Shown: in pieces, positions 24,195-35,660 of the stretch
Layout of the letters: the number at the start of each line of letters is the position of its first letter
How positions within the stretch are numbered: the first letter of the stretch is position 1
Source of the DNA: Trichoplax adhaerens
Lineage: Eukaryota > Placozoa > Uniplacotomia > Trichoplacea > Trichoplacidae
Direction: 5' to 3'
DNA: 64,000 nucleotides
Assembly: GCF_000150275.1 (NCBI RefSeq)
Contig: NW_002060955.1
Coordinates: forward strand, 1,309,225-1,373,224
Notes under the pieces: generated by a model
Told to the model about the DNA's origin: nothing
Seen by the model: only the letters and a program-made list of their open reading frames with translations
The model's database searches: none
Translations under genes and position numbers: made by a program

Positions 24195-25925
24195 ATACTG
24201 ATTTAGGTGCATTTCAACTATCTAAATTAGTCAAAAATTTCCAATTCTAATTTGTGATTAATGCGTAGCTATAAAATAGATGGGCCATTTTAAAATGCTA
24301 TTGCTAATTTTATTTTGGAGCCATTAATATGTGATTTCTAGCAAGTCCTACTCATGATATTGACAGAGGAATCGATTTTTTAGACTTTTCTTTTACGAAT
24401 GTATAGGCAGATATATTGGCAACTAAATTAGAACAACGGGAATAATAATAGAAATACATCTTTAACAAATTTATTCTACGACTATCACTTGGATAATACT
24501 AGTGCAATGGACTATTTTTGGTGCAATATAGTGACCCATTATATTAAATTTTAATTATCGAAATTCTCTTAATATCAAGTCGTCACTTGTCAGTATCGTA
24601 ATTCATCTCAACATAAGACAACTACCTTACTTTATATGTGGAAATGAAAGATATGGGAAGTAATCCAAGAAATCAGCTACCCTGGGTATTAAATAACTCT
24701 GAAGTTGGCTACCTCTACTTAAACGCCGGAGCCTGTATTTGCAGTTTATTAGAGATTTTATTTACTTCTGTCTAGTTTTCATACTTATTCGTAATTGGTC
24801 TACGCAGCAATGAGATTACGAGGCGATCAAATAAATAATTACTGTTATGCCACTGTTTGCTTGATTTGGCTGTATGGTGTCCAAATTATTAGCGTATTGT
24901 CATATTGAATTGAAATATTAAAGGAACAGCAAAATGCCTTGTAAAATATCAATATCTCTAGTATAGACTAATGTTACACAAATTTTAAAACCTAAAATCA
25001 ACCGTACTGATGGCTTACATCCATCCATAAATGGAATACGAGCACAACGTAGTATAGAAGACTTTTAGTAGTAAGAACTTTTTCCTTAGTCTTTGGTGTG
25101 AAATTACAGGCCATCTATTGCATTTAATAATCGACTGAACAGCATGCAAACAGCGGATTACAGAGCTGCAAGTTTTAGTCTAGAAGTTAGTGGTAATTTT
25201 CCAGTCCGGAAGTAAAAATTTATATTTCATTCCAATCGTAAAAGATATTAAATATATTGATCATGGATATCCAATTGTAACTAGCTTTCTTTTCTTGCAG
25301 AATATGTTTTAAACATACTATCAACAGTTCTATCATCGTATAAATTGTAAAGGATTGCAGTAATAATCAGGAACTTAAAATGATGCATCTAATAACGCTA
25401 ATACTACCGCTTTAGTCACAGTTTAATTTAATCACATATTCAGTGTATTAGAAAAGAAGTGGTATAGATTAAATTAATACGAATAAGTGCTTACGATGTC
25501 TCGACTTCTTATATTATGAAGTATGCATAGGATCTTTGAAAAGTTGATTAAGACAAGTTTCAAATTTCCTTTCTAAATTAATTTAACACGAATAGGTTAA
25601 ATTGCAGCAATACAATAGTTTCACTTAATTTGGCATCGCAACGGTATGATAAAATTATATCGTGTATCGATTGATGCTTGAAACCGTTATGGACTAAAGC
25701 GATGCGTGCATTAACAGCAAATAATTTTTCTAATGCAGGCGTTTTTGCTCGTCTTTTAACTCTCCATTACCAGTAATATTGGAATGATGCAAAGAAATAA
25801 TATGAACAAATAGATTGTAAATGATAGCATTCGTGCTGGCCCATATACTGGCAAAGGTGAAATACAAGTATTTGTGTTGAAGATTAATACATGCAAGTTC
25901 AGTATTAAAACCAGTTAAGACCAAG
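24195..25925. other. gene-free AT-rich DNA
   Basis: No supported gene. The hydrophobic 77-codon ORF at 25730-25963 (minus) has no family features and its right end falls in the duplicated segment. Confidence 0.4.
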
Positions 25926-26024
25926 ACCAAAGCTAAAATCATATTTAAAAACAATATTATCACTACTTAAGGCTATACACACAATTTGTATCCGTTAAAT
26001 AATAACGTCGGACTAAAATAAAGT

Positions 26025-26891
26025 CTATCCTAGTTCCGCACTTGCAAATGCAAAAATATTGGATAAAGGTAGTTTGGGTATAACACCAGTATACATTCTC
26101 CCACTCTCTCCAAAATATTGCAAATTTAATCTTTCAGCTAGAAGTATACCGTCAGAATTAGGTTCAGGAATATCGAAATCAACTTTAGTATCGCTTTCCG
26201 AAGGACACAAAGCGTAAAGTAAGTTTTCTGCGATTTCGGGTGTCTCAGCAAATAGTGGTCCTACCCTATAACCATCGACACCAAGGCGAATACCTCCAAG
26301 GCCTTTGATAGTGCCATCGTCCTCGATATAAACTAAACATTGATCAGTTCCTACATGTATCCATGACGCTAAGAAATGTGTCCTTTGACAAGGAAAATGG
26401 CGAGCATCATATTCTATCAACTTATCCATTGAGATATCTTTGGCGCGTCGTATATTTTTACAAATTTGGGCTTTTCTTTGTATGACGCCAATATACCTTT
26501 TAACAGCAGTAGCATATTGAAATCCAAATTTCTTGTAATTTTTCTGCTGAGAAGGAACAGCATCCAGTCCAATACAACATCCAGTTAAATGTTCCATGGC
26601 GTGTTTAAATATACGTAAGCCATAACCTTTGCCGCGATGGTTTTCCTCAACTATATAACGCCCGATATATCCGCAAGTAGTATTAGGATACTTGACAGCA
26701 GCGATACAACACACCGGTTTACCATTCAATAAACCAATGAAGAAACCATTTGGATCCACTAGTTGAAATGCGATTGCGTCTTTCAATCCAGGATTCCATT
26801 TCTCACGTTCGGACATTGTCGACATCCAGTTCACATCTTCCGCTGATGCTGTCACGATTTGAAAGTCAGAATTTGTGTTATTCGTTTCCAT
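26025..26891 (-). CDS. GNAT-family N-acetyltransferase, copy 1
   Basis: 288 codons, intronless. Residues 8-140 form a GNAT fold. The acetyl-CoA-binding motif A is EENHRGKGYGLRIF (82-95), preceded by the hydrophobic strand GYIGRYIV and followed by GLDAVPSQQKNYKKFGF, the usual strand 5 and YxKxGF element. The second half (~150-280) resembles the GNAT-like C-terminal domain of YitH/Acetyltransf_18 proteins (GIRLGVDGYRVGPLFA, then NLLYALCP). It probably transfers acetyl from acetyl-CoA to an amine; the substrate cannot be told. The ATG precedes a METNNTNSDF start shared with the paralogue at 29142-30008. The two proteins are about 85% identical by eye and both are intact, so both are probably used or the duplication is recent. 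Confidence 0.88.
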   Translation of the reverse strand: METNNTNSDFQIVTASAEDVNWMSTMSEREKWNPGLKDAIAFQLVDPNGFFIGLLNGKPVCCIAAVKYPNTTCGYIGRYIVEENHRGKGYGLRIFKHAMEHLTGCCIGLDAVPSQQKNYKKFGFQYATAVKRYIGVIQRKAQICKNIRRAKDISMDKLIEYDARHFPCQRTHFLASWIHVGTDQCLVYIEDDGTIKGLGGIRLGVDGYRVGPLFAETPEIAENLLYALCPSESDTKVDFDIPEPNSDGILLAERLNLQYFGESGRMYTGVIPKLPLSNIFAFASAELG

Positions 26892-26989
26892 GTCTCTATT
26901 TATTTTTTACGCCAAGCTCTATTACAGCAAGATCAAACCAGATTCCCTTTTACTACTTCACTGATTACAATATCTACAATTAGTGGGCA

Positions 26990-27835
26990 CAAAGCGAAGT
27001 GGTTGTAGTTACTTTGGTTTAGAAGCTTTTTCTACTTTCAATCTACTCTGTATCAAGGACTAGTCTAGTTGGTTTCTTTGGTATTACCCTGGTTTAGAAA
27101 CTTCTTCCTGCTTTCAATCTAATGAATTTTATCAGTGGGTCTCGCTGACTTTATTTGTTGTTGCCTTGGTAAAGAAGCTCTTTCTGTTTTTCAATTTATT
27201 CTATATTTGGTAATAGTCTGTTTGGGTTTCCTTGCAGTTACCTTAGCATAGAAACTTCTTTTACTTTCAATCTACTAAATATCCAGTAGCTCTAGTATAG
27301 CTTGTTTGCGATTGCATATAATTGCAAGCCTCCTTCTGCTTTTAATGTAACATATAGCAGGTAATAGTCCAGATGGGTTTCCTTGGGTTGTCTTGGCTTA
27401 GAAGCTTGTGCTTTCAATCTACTGCACTTCTAGCAATTTTAGCTTGGCTTCTTTACGCTCTTCCTACTTTCAATCTACTAGATTACCTGCACTATAGTAG
27501 ACTAGTAGGGCTTGTTTGAAGTTGCCTTGGATTAGAAGCCCCTTGCTACCTTTGATCTACTCTATTTTAAGCAATGCCTGTTTCTTTGCAGATTGACTTG
27601 TTTTGAAGCCTCTTTCTGCTTTAAATCGAATGAAAATTTACCTCGCTAGATTTCCTGGAGGTTGCCTTGGTTCCAGAAGCCTTTTTGCCTTAAATTGACT
27701 CTATTCCAACAACGATTTTAGCTGGATTTCCTTGCTTTAGAAGTTTCTTTCAGCTGTCAATCTACCGAATACTTAGCAATAGTCTAACTTGTCTTCCTGG
27801 AGGTTGCCTTGGTTTCAAGAGGGTAGATGAATCAA
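26990..27835. repeat. ~72-bp tandem repeat, about 12 units (copy-1 array)
   Basis: Units share GTTGCCTTGGTTTAGAAGC, then TTTCTGCTTTCAATCTACT, and recur near 27010, 27085, 27160, 27235, 27310, 27385, 27450, 27515, 27585, 27660, 27730 and 27795. The array lies upstream of the GNAT start and is matched unit by unit by 30095-30935. Confidence 0.85.
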
Positions 27836-28765
27836 GGAGTGTCGAAGCGTTTTAGACTTGCTATCAACTAGCAAGCCAGAGACTACTAGTACCAGCCTCT
27901 AATGGCGTTATACGAAGAGTCCAAAATACTAGATCAGCCCTCTCTCCCAACGTCCGCGAACACCTATCTTTCTAGAGCAGCGCTAGGATTAAAATACGCC
28001 AATGAAATAATACAATATTGTTGATGTAGATTCGTTACTATTTAGTACTAGAATGAGGCCAATTCCAACCTTTTCCATATGCTATGCATTACTGAACTTC
28101 ATTCAGCGTTGTAGAGGTCCATAGTCCATTATATTTTACTGCATGAATATTCAGCGACGATGATATAGCCATACAGTAACAAAATAAAATAGTGTTCAGT
28201 CAGTATAGGGAATGTAAATTAACCAGGATGTCCAGCAGTATCCATCACTATGGTGATGCAGCATATTGCACATCTTCATCCATTGTCACACCCACCACTT
28301 GCTGGACAAAATAATCAATTTAGCCAATTAACCAATATCATCGTGTAGTGCTTGGATTTTACAACCCCTTAGCGTTATATTCTCTCGTACGACACTAGGT
28401 CAATCACCCAATAATTTCTAGGCATTACCAGTCTATCATACATAACCCTTAGGTTCGCAATTGTCGAACTCCAAATCTGAGATATAAAATTAAGCAAATC
28501 TCTAATGTGATACGAATAGTAAAAGTAAACTATTTCATCGTCAGCAATTATGAAATTACCTTATAAGTATAGTAGACTATTCTACACCTTAATGCTACCG
28601 TACTTCAATTACTACTGTAATTAGCTGAAACTACGACACATTGCATGCATACGCATAATACTTTCATTCATTTTATCACCAAGGTCTTCCGAATGAGTGA
28701 AGAGATAGTTCTGCCTTTATACTGGCTTTTTTATCGGATGCTTATAATCATGCTCTCATTACTTT

Positions 28766-28880
28766 GTAGCCTGATATATCACAATGAAAGTCATAATGAT
28801 AGAAAACAGTTGATTTATGAGTACTGCGATTGCTTGATTTTAATTGTTTTTATTCTGCTCAACATTGATCAACTTGTTAA
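28766..28880. repeat. dispersed repeat, copy 2 (partner at 24068-24190)
   Basis: Matches the piggyBac-gene 5' flank. It lies just right of the end of duplication copy 1 and may mark the junction. The 82-codon hydrophobic ORF at 28645-28893 runs through it and is not a convincing gene. Confidence 0.6.
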
Positions 28881-29141
28881 ACACGTTTGTTAGTATACAC
28901 AGGCGATAAAGATATACAGCGTAAAGTATCAGCAAAATCATGGTGATTGATATTCCTTCAGCTCCTCAGGAATTCTTTAGAAATCCCCCTACTGCATTCC
29001 CATACTAAGTATACTACTTTATATCCCAAACAAGATTTTAATTTCATGCTGTTTATATATAGTATTATCACTACTTACGGCCATAATAGCTTTCCATATA
29101 TTTTATATTCGTCACATAAAAACGGCGAATTAAAATATAGT

Positions 29142-30008
29142 CTATCCTAGTTCCGTGCATGCGAATGCAAAAATATTGGGTAATGGAAGTTTGGTCCTAG
29201 CGCCAGTATACATTCTTCTACTCTCTTCAATATGCTGTAAATTTAGTCTTTCGGCTAGACATATACCGTCAGAATTAGGCTCAGGGACATCGAAATCAAC
29301 TTTAGTATCGCTTTCCGAAGGACACAAAGCATAAAGTAAGTTTTCTGCGATTTCGGGTGTCTCAGCAAATAGTGGTCCTACTCTATAACCATCGACAGCG
29401 AGACGAATACCTCCGAGGCCTCTGATAGTGCCATCGTCCTCGATATAAACTAAACATTGATCAGTTCCTACATGTATCCATGACGCTAAGAAATGTGTCC
29501 TTTGACAAAAAGAATGGCGAGCATCATATTCTACTATCTTATCCATTGAGATATCTTTGGCATATCGTATATTTTTACAAATTTGGCTTTTTCTTTGTAT
29601 GATGCCAATGTACCTTCTTACAGCATGAGCAAATTGAAATCCGGATTTCTCGTAATTTTTTTGCTGAGAAATGACAGCATCCAGTCCAATATAGCATCCC
29701 GTTAAATAATCCATGGCGTGTTTAAATATACGTAACCCATAACCTTTGCCTCGATAGTTTTCCTCAACTATATAGCACCCGATATATCCGTAAGTAGTGT
29801 TAGGATACTTGACAGCAGAAATACAGCACATCGGTTTGTCATTCAATAAACCAATAAAGAAACCGTTTGGATCCACCAGATGAAACGCAACTGCGTCTTT
29901 CAATCCAGGATTCCATTTCTGAAGTTTGGTCATTGTCGATATCCAATTCATATCTTTCGCCGACGCTGTCACAATTCGAAAGTCAGAATTTGTGTTATTC
30001 GTTTCCAT
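29142..30008 (-). CDS. GNAT-family N-acetyltransferase, copy 2
   Basis: 288 codons, same length and architecture as the copy at 26025-26891. Motif A is kept as EENYRGKGYGLRIF (82-95). The C-terminal GNAT-like half is almost unchanged, while differences cluster in the first 150 residues (for example SGF for FGF, and CYIGLDAVISQQ for CCIGLDAVPSQQ). No stop or frameshift is seen. The gene sits in the second copy of the segmental duplication, with the same downstream block and the same upstream repeat array. The substrate is unknown; N-terminal divergence beside a constant C-terminal half may mean a changed substrate or relaxed selection. Confidence 0.87.
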   Translation of the reverse strand: METNNTNSDFRIVTASAKDMNWISTMTKLQKWNPGLKDAVAFHLVDPNGFFIGLLNDKPMCCISAVKYPNTTYGYIGCYIVEENYRGKGYGLRIFKHAMDYLTGCYIGLDAVISQQKNYEKSGFQFAHAVRRYIGIIQRKSQICKNIRYAKDISMDKIVEYDARHSFCQRTHFLASWIHVGTDQCLVYIEDDGTIRGLGGIRLAVDGYRVGPLFAETPEIAENLLYALCPSESDTKVDFDVPEPNSDGICLAERLNLQHIEESRRMYTGARTKLPLPNIFAFACTELG

Positions 30009-30094
30009 GTCTATATTTTTACGCCAAGCTCTATTACAACAAGATCAAACCTGATTCTCTTTAGATGCTTTACTAAGTACAGAATCTAAAAATT

Positions 30095-30940
30095 ATTCAA
30101 TATAAATAAAAGTGTTTGTCGTTGCCTTGCTTTCAATGCTTTTTCTACTTCCAATCTACTGTGTAGCAAGCGCTAGTCTAGTTGAGTTTCTTTGTTGCTG
30201 CCCTGGCTTGCAAACTTCTTCCTGCTTTCAGTCTACCGAATTTATAGGTGGATTTCGCTGAGTTTTGTTTGCAGTTGCTTTGGTTTAGAAGCTTTCTCCA
30301 CTTTCAATCTATTCTATATCTAGTAACAGTTGCTTAAGTTTCCTTGCAGATGCCGTAGCATAAATGCTTCTTTTCGCTTTTAATCTACTGAATAAGTAGC
30401 AGGTCAAGTTGGAATTGTTTGCGGCTGTATGCATTAGAAGGCTCCTTCGGCTTTCAATCTATTGTATATCCGGTAATAGTCCAGATAAGTTTCTTGAGGT
30501 TGTCCTGGCTTGAAAGCTACCGCTTTCAATCTGCTGAACTTTGCAGTAAGTCTTGCTATGCTTCTTTACTTCCTTCCCACTTTCAATCTACTGCATTTCC
30601 TGCAATACAGTAAAGTCGTTAAGCTTGTTTTTGCTTGCCTTGGATTAGAAGCCTCTTGCTACCTTTAATCTACTCTATTTTCAGCAATACTGATTTCATT
30701 GCGGATTGGTTTGTTTTAAAGGCTCTTGCTACTTTTAAATTAATTAATCTACTAAACATTTACCTCAGTAGATTTCCTGAAGATTGCCTTGGTTCTAGAA
30801 GCCTCTTTGCTTTTAAGCTACTGTATTCCCAACAATGGATTCACCTGGATTCCTTGCTTTAAAGGTCTCTTTTAGTTTTCAATCTCCGAATACTCAGTTA
30901 TAGTCTAGGTTAGCTTCCTGGAGGTTGCCTTGGTTTCGAG
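30095..30940. repeat. ~72-bp tandem repeat, about 12 units (copy-2 array)
   Basis: Same unit and nearly the same unit order as 26990-27835, e.g. both end with a TTCCTGGAGGTTGCCTTGG unit followed by GATGAATC. The small ORFs at 30419-30613 and 30635-30862 are products of the array. Confidence 0.85.
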
Positions 30941-31181
30941 AAGGCAGATGAATCGAGGAATTCTAAAGCATTTTAGACTTTCTATCAACTAGCAGCCCAG
31001 AGACTGTTAAATCACTATACAGTAAGTCTAGAGGGCCTCCGCCCACAAAAACGTTTAAATGCCCACTTTGTACCTTGAGCACCTAACTATGAGCTAGCTG
31101 TAGAATCTAGTGAGTAGAGTCCAGTAGACATCCAAGTACAGGATCTAAAAATTCATGATTAGCATGAAAGCTGAGCTACGA

Positions 31182-31222
31182 GATGAGCATAGTATGAGCA
31201 TAATATGAGCATAGTATGAGCA
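31182..31222. repeat. short tandem repeat (TATGAGCATAG)x4
   Basis: Four units of about 11-12 bp of the form ATGAGCATAgt, near-perfect. Confidence 0.85.
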
Positions 31223-31572
31223 ATTTTATGAAACTGCCAATAGACCCTCCCAAGGAAAATCTATCGCCATGGTGATACAGCATGCTGTACATCTTCGTCA
31301 CATGTGGGTGTATATGTAGTAAGCATAGCTGTATATAACTCTACAAGATAATTCATTAAATCAATTAACCAATATCATTCCATCTATTATAAGCTTCAAC
31401 TCTTATTATCAAGGTCTACTGAGTGAGTGAAGAGAAAAGAAGTGAAAAAGAGTATGGCTTGTTATTTTAATAAGCAACGCATTCATTGCCTTAAATCCAT
31501 CACTGCCAATCAATGCTTTAAGGGAAATTTAAACAAGTCTACGGATTCTTTTCAAATGGTTCTCAACTACAT

Positions 31573-33565
31573 ATGAGCAAATTTGTGGAAGAGACGAATA
31601 GACAAGATACCATCAATGAGCTCAATTCAGCGGCCAATTCACTTCGAATAAAAAAACATATGTACGCTATGTTATCACCACAAAGCGCAAAGGATGGCTT
31701 TCGAGATTTGGATGATAAATTATTATTAGCTGATTGCTTGGACTACGAAAACGATATCAAGCAAGATCAAGGTGATCATATTGCCGCTCAACAATGCTAT
31801 GAACTAGTGATGCAATTAAGAATGAAAGTAGCAGATGAAGATAGCCAAGTCATGGCTTAATCTTATCTCAAAATGAGTGTTGTATTGGTTTACAATGGAG
31901 ATTTAGATCGTGCTATAATCAATTTAAAAAAGTATATCGAAATTGAATTACGACAGAATGAAAGTGGCCAATAATATTGTTGTAGCGAGATGCTATCATA
32001 ACCTTGGTAAGCAATATTCGTTAAAGGAAAACTTTGAAGAATCGTTGCAAGCCTTTAAGAAATTGTTAGAAATATATATTCCTTTGCGCGGAGAAAGGCC
32101 TTTGAGTGCCGCTGCTAAAATAAACTACAATGGAAGCGCTTATAACGGATTAAATCGATACGATGAAGCCATTGCTGTCTAGAAGCAAGCTTTAGACACA
32201 CAAGTTGAAACATTGGGAAAATATTACGATGATGTTGCGTGTAGTTACAGCGATATAAGCGATGCACATGAATTTATCGGCAAATATGATCAGGCACAAG
32301 AAGCGATGCAACTGCGACTCAGGATAGAAAAACAAGATTATGGTCATGCCAACGCCACCGTAGCTAATGCTTTGAATAATATGGGTGTATGTTATAATAA
32401 GCAATTTAAATTCCAAGATGCAAAGAAAAATCTGATACGAGCTACTAGAATGCAAGGAGTATATGGTAATATTTCAGATGTAGCTTAGCACAATAAATCT
32501 AGTTGATTCTGAGATTGCATTGGATCGATATGAAGCTGCGGAAAATGTGCTATTCAAGTGCTTAAGTATCCGTATGCGAACACGAGGCGGAGATAGTTCT
32601 AGCTATGCAGATCTAAAACACAAGTTTACTAAAGTTTACGCCTATATGGATAAAAATAGTAATAAAATTGACAATGCCTTGGATGTAGAGAAGAACTATT
32701 AAACACTTGAAAGAATTGCATGTGGCGAAGATCAAAATGTTACCGATGCTTACGATTATTATGATAGTCTACTTTGTAGGAAAGGATTATACGATCTAGC
32801 ACAATCTCAATTTACGATAGTAATGATAATTTACAGACTATATATGAGCATCTAACGCTATCGGCTTCCAAACATATAATCATTTTGGCGCACTATATTA
32901 TGCAATTGGTAAATCGAATGAATGCGTCGATATGTTTATCAAGTCTTACCAATTTCAGCTATACAAACTAGGCCAATGTCATTTACTTGTGGCTGCTGCT
33001 CAATTCACTTTAGCCTTTGTCTATATGTTGAGGCAGGAATTTGAAAACGCCTTGAGTGAATTTTATAAATTGTCGATGGTATGCATGATTGTCTTAGAAG
33101 AGCAAAGTTTATTAGCAGTTGCATGCTACAGCAATATCGGATATCTATATCAGCAACTAGGACTAGAAGGCAAAGCGATAGAAGCATTTGAGAAGGCTGC
33201 TGCAATTGAAAAACAATTATTAGGAGATGATCTATATCCTATACCATATTATCTAATACAATTAAATGAAAAATAATGGCTCAAATCCAGTATCTACCGA
33301 AATGTATGAGACTATCATCTGGATTTTAATAAAGTGGCTAGAAGATCGAAATACTCAGGAAGGCAAAGATAATGCAATTACATATCAAAATATAGCTTAT
33401 TACCGAATATTAGCATCAGAATATTGCGAAGTAGAAAGGATGTATAAGGAATATTATCTAATAATATTGAAGCTTGAAGCAATGAAATCTAATAAGAGAA
33501 ATAGCAAAAATTCTGCGCAAGTCGATAAAGGAAATTGTGAATGGAATAGGTCTGCCACATGTTAA
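31573..33565 (+). pseudogene. broken TPR-repeat gene (kinesin-light-chain-like TPRs)
   Basis: An intronless coding trace with at least five TPR-like units: e.g. ARCYHNLGKQYSLKENFEESL near 31985, then VANALNNMGVCYNKQFKFQDA near 32360, and YSNIGYLYQQLGLEGKAIEAF near 33130. These show the W/L-G-Y-A-F spacing of TPR_12/kinesin-light-chain repeats. The frame is broken by in-frame stops at 31858, 32180 and 32700 and by frameshifts near 31950, 32490, 32850 and 33260. So many lesions without splice signals at them mean the gene is dead. It begins right after the GNAT duplication. Intact relatives would be TPR scaffold proteins; the original function is unknown. Confidence 0.75.
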
Positions 33566-33569
33566 AGTA

Positions 33570-34420
33570 TAAGCTGTTCATTAGCTTCAAATACAAGATA
33601 ATCATATAGCTTTTTTGATCCTATTTACGTGTTATAACTTGAAATATCAATATTTTATTTCTGTTGATATTGTACCCATTAGAGAATTGAATATTGCATT
33701 GATATCCACTTATTTTAGCCGATGTAAGCATTCGAATATTTTAAGCATTACTATTTTTGCTATAATAGGGTACAGCTGTTAATGTTAAAGTAAGAAAACT
33801 TTTGCTTTCCTGCAATACTGTAGAACATGAATTGCAACACAAAAAGAATATTTTATTAAATAAATTATCAAACTGTCCATTAGTTATATATCCTGATTTA
33901 TTCTATTAGCTGACATAACTTTCATATCATTTTAAATCGTTTTCTGTAATCTATCTATTGACAGTTATTACTCGCAGAATAACGACATTGATTATCACTT
34001 CAATCGCATTAAAAGAGTACTAATTGAAAATAAGATGACCGTGTTATTTACCCTATCATGAAAAGTTAGCACAGTAGCAGCCTAATAAAAGAATTGGGCA
34101 TTATGGATAAGCATTAAAAATACCAAGCATCATTGCAACTTAGCATTATACTAACTTTACATCTAGGTAGCAGAATATTTTGATGTTTATTTTGCATCCT
34201 ATTAAATTATTAGGAGTGACAGTGGCGTCTATTTGATAACGTCAAATTAACATTTATCTGTAATGCTCATTCTATTTCCCTAAGAAAGTGTAAGAACACA
34301 TAATAATTTTATCAACTAATGAAACGGCTTAATAAACGTTGAATACAAAATGGTTAAATTTAACTACATGCACCTAAATTTTTACGACAGTAGCGACAAT
34401 CGTTTTGCAATAACAATTAC
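33570..34420. other. gene-free stretch
   Basis: No supported gene or repeat. Confidence 0.35.
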
Positions 34421-34423
34421 TAA

Positions 34424-34924
34424 ATGAGCAATAAAATCGAAAGCATCCCCTTCCATGATATACTAACCAATTATGCTAGGAAATTCTATTTGTACAATCT
34501 ACACTTACTAGATTCAATAACCAGACTCAGTTCATTTACTTTACTCGTAAACTATGATTTGATTAACTGCTCCTACTTTCAGAGAATATTACAATGCTTG
34601 ACATCGGATAGTCCTATTTTCGAATTAGAACTTTTTATGGTTGATTGGGTAGTTGACTCTTTAATTCTAGTCGGTGCTAGAGAGCTTTACTTCAACTTCT
34701 TTGGGGCTCTGAATATTGACGTACTAAAGTTTTATATATTTATTCTAACGGTAGCAAATTAAACTATAAAATGCTAGAGTTCTGTATTATAATTTTTTCT
34801 TACATGCTTGTTGCAGTTGTCGAAATACAATTTCGATAAAAAGTACGTCATCCCCGTCGATGTATCCAAATTGATTATAACATTCGATGATGAATCAACT
34901 TTCATCGAAGAAATCATCATACAC
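34424..34924 (+). CDS. BACK-domain-like fragment, probably incomplete
   Basis: The first open stretch (34424-34762) contains YFQRILQCLTSDSPIFELE followed by LFMVDW. This fits the middle of a BACK domain as found after BTB domains (BTBD9/kelch-like proteins). A second small exon at 34817-34924 (36 codons) has a clear acceptor (TTGCAG) and donor (CAC|GTAAGT). It joins in phase if the first exon ends at a GTAGTT donor after MVDW. No BTB domain is seen upstream and no further exon downstream before the 210-bp repeats. The gene is either a truncated relic or has exons I cannot recognise. Function unknown. Confidence 0.35.
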
Positions 34925-34999
34925 GTAAGTCTAAGTATTACGATATCAAAAGATGGGTTCTATGTCGAAAATGGTTAGCCAAGTGAGATTTTCGCAATG

Positions 35000-35660
35000 A
35001 CACTACTTTATCACCTAGATTATCTATCCCAAATACTTATGCATTAGCGCTGAATGTTGATGATGCCCTCTTAAAGTTTAGACACAAGTATAGCCTCTAA
35101 TGAAAATCTTGATGCTAATCGTCTTGCTTCAAATTAGTCTTATGGATCTCCACTTTAACGCTAACTAATCCATAGGAATAATTTGGTGAGGTAATGTTCT
35201 AGCAATCCTATCAAGTTACCACATAGAACATCACCAAGGAAAATACTTATGCATTAGCGTTGAATACTGCCGGTGCCCTCTTAAAGCTTCTGCACGAGTA
35301 TAATCTCCAATGCAAATCTTGATTTTAATCGTTTTGCTTCAAATTAGTATTATTGATCTCCACTTTAACGCTAACTAATCCATAGGAATGATTTGGTGAG
35401 GTAATGTTCTAGCAATCCTGTCAAGTTACCACATAGAATATCGCCAAGGAAAATATTTGTGCATTAGCGTTGAATACTGCTAATACCCTCTTAAAGCTTC
35501 TGCACAAGTATAACCTCCAATGCAAATCTTGATGCTAATCGTCTTGTTTCAAATTATTATTATTGATCTCCACTTTAACGCTAACTAATCCATAGGAATG
35601 ATTTGGTGAAGTAATGTTCTAGTAATCCTATCAAGTTACCACATAGAACATCGCCAAGGA
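35000..35660 (-). repeat. 210-bp tandem repeat made from the PAP2 gene 3' end
   Basis: CTAACTAATCCATAGGAAT begins at 35161, 35371 and 35581, exactly 210 bp apart, and each is followed by the same ~85 bp. The rightmost copy is the real 3' coding end of the PAP2 gene. Read on the minus strand, the other two encode the same closing ~27 residues (FLGDxLCGNLxGLLEHY...) with a stop, followed by the same 3' flank. Confidence 0.9.

Larger units (their letters stand above)
25925..28730. repeat. segmental duplication, copy 1 (partner ~29040-31440)
   Basis: The segment contains, in order, a short 3' flank, a GNAT gene, a 72-bp repeat array, a GATGAATC-containing end block, a CATGGTGAT/ATGGTGATGCAGCAT block (~28250), and a CAAGGTCTTCCGAATGAGTGAAGAG block (~28680). 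All recur in order in copy 2, at 29050, 29142, 30095, 30945, 31265 and 31410. Confidence 0.85.
29040..31440. repeat. segmental duplication, copy 2
   Basis: Partner of 25925-28730. The copy is ~0.4 kb shorter, mainly between the repeat array and the right end. Its end block (GGTCTACTGAGTGAGTGAAG, ~31412) lies ~150 bp before the TPR pseudogene. Confidence 0.85.

Noticed and set aside
25730-25963. Hydrophobic 77-codon minus-strand ORF
   Set aside because: No family features, and its right end overlaps the duplicated 3' flank of the GNAT gene.
28645-28893. Hydrophobic 82-codon plus-strand ORF
   Set aside because: Runs through a dispersed repeat; hydrophobicity follows from AT-rich composition.
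29867-30089. Plus-strand ORFs antisense to the GNAT start (also at 26750-26983)
   Set aside because: Antisense shadows of conserved GNAT coding sequence.
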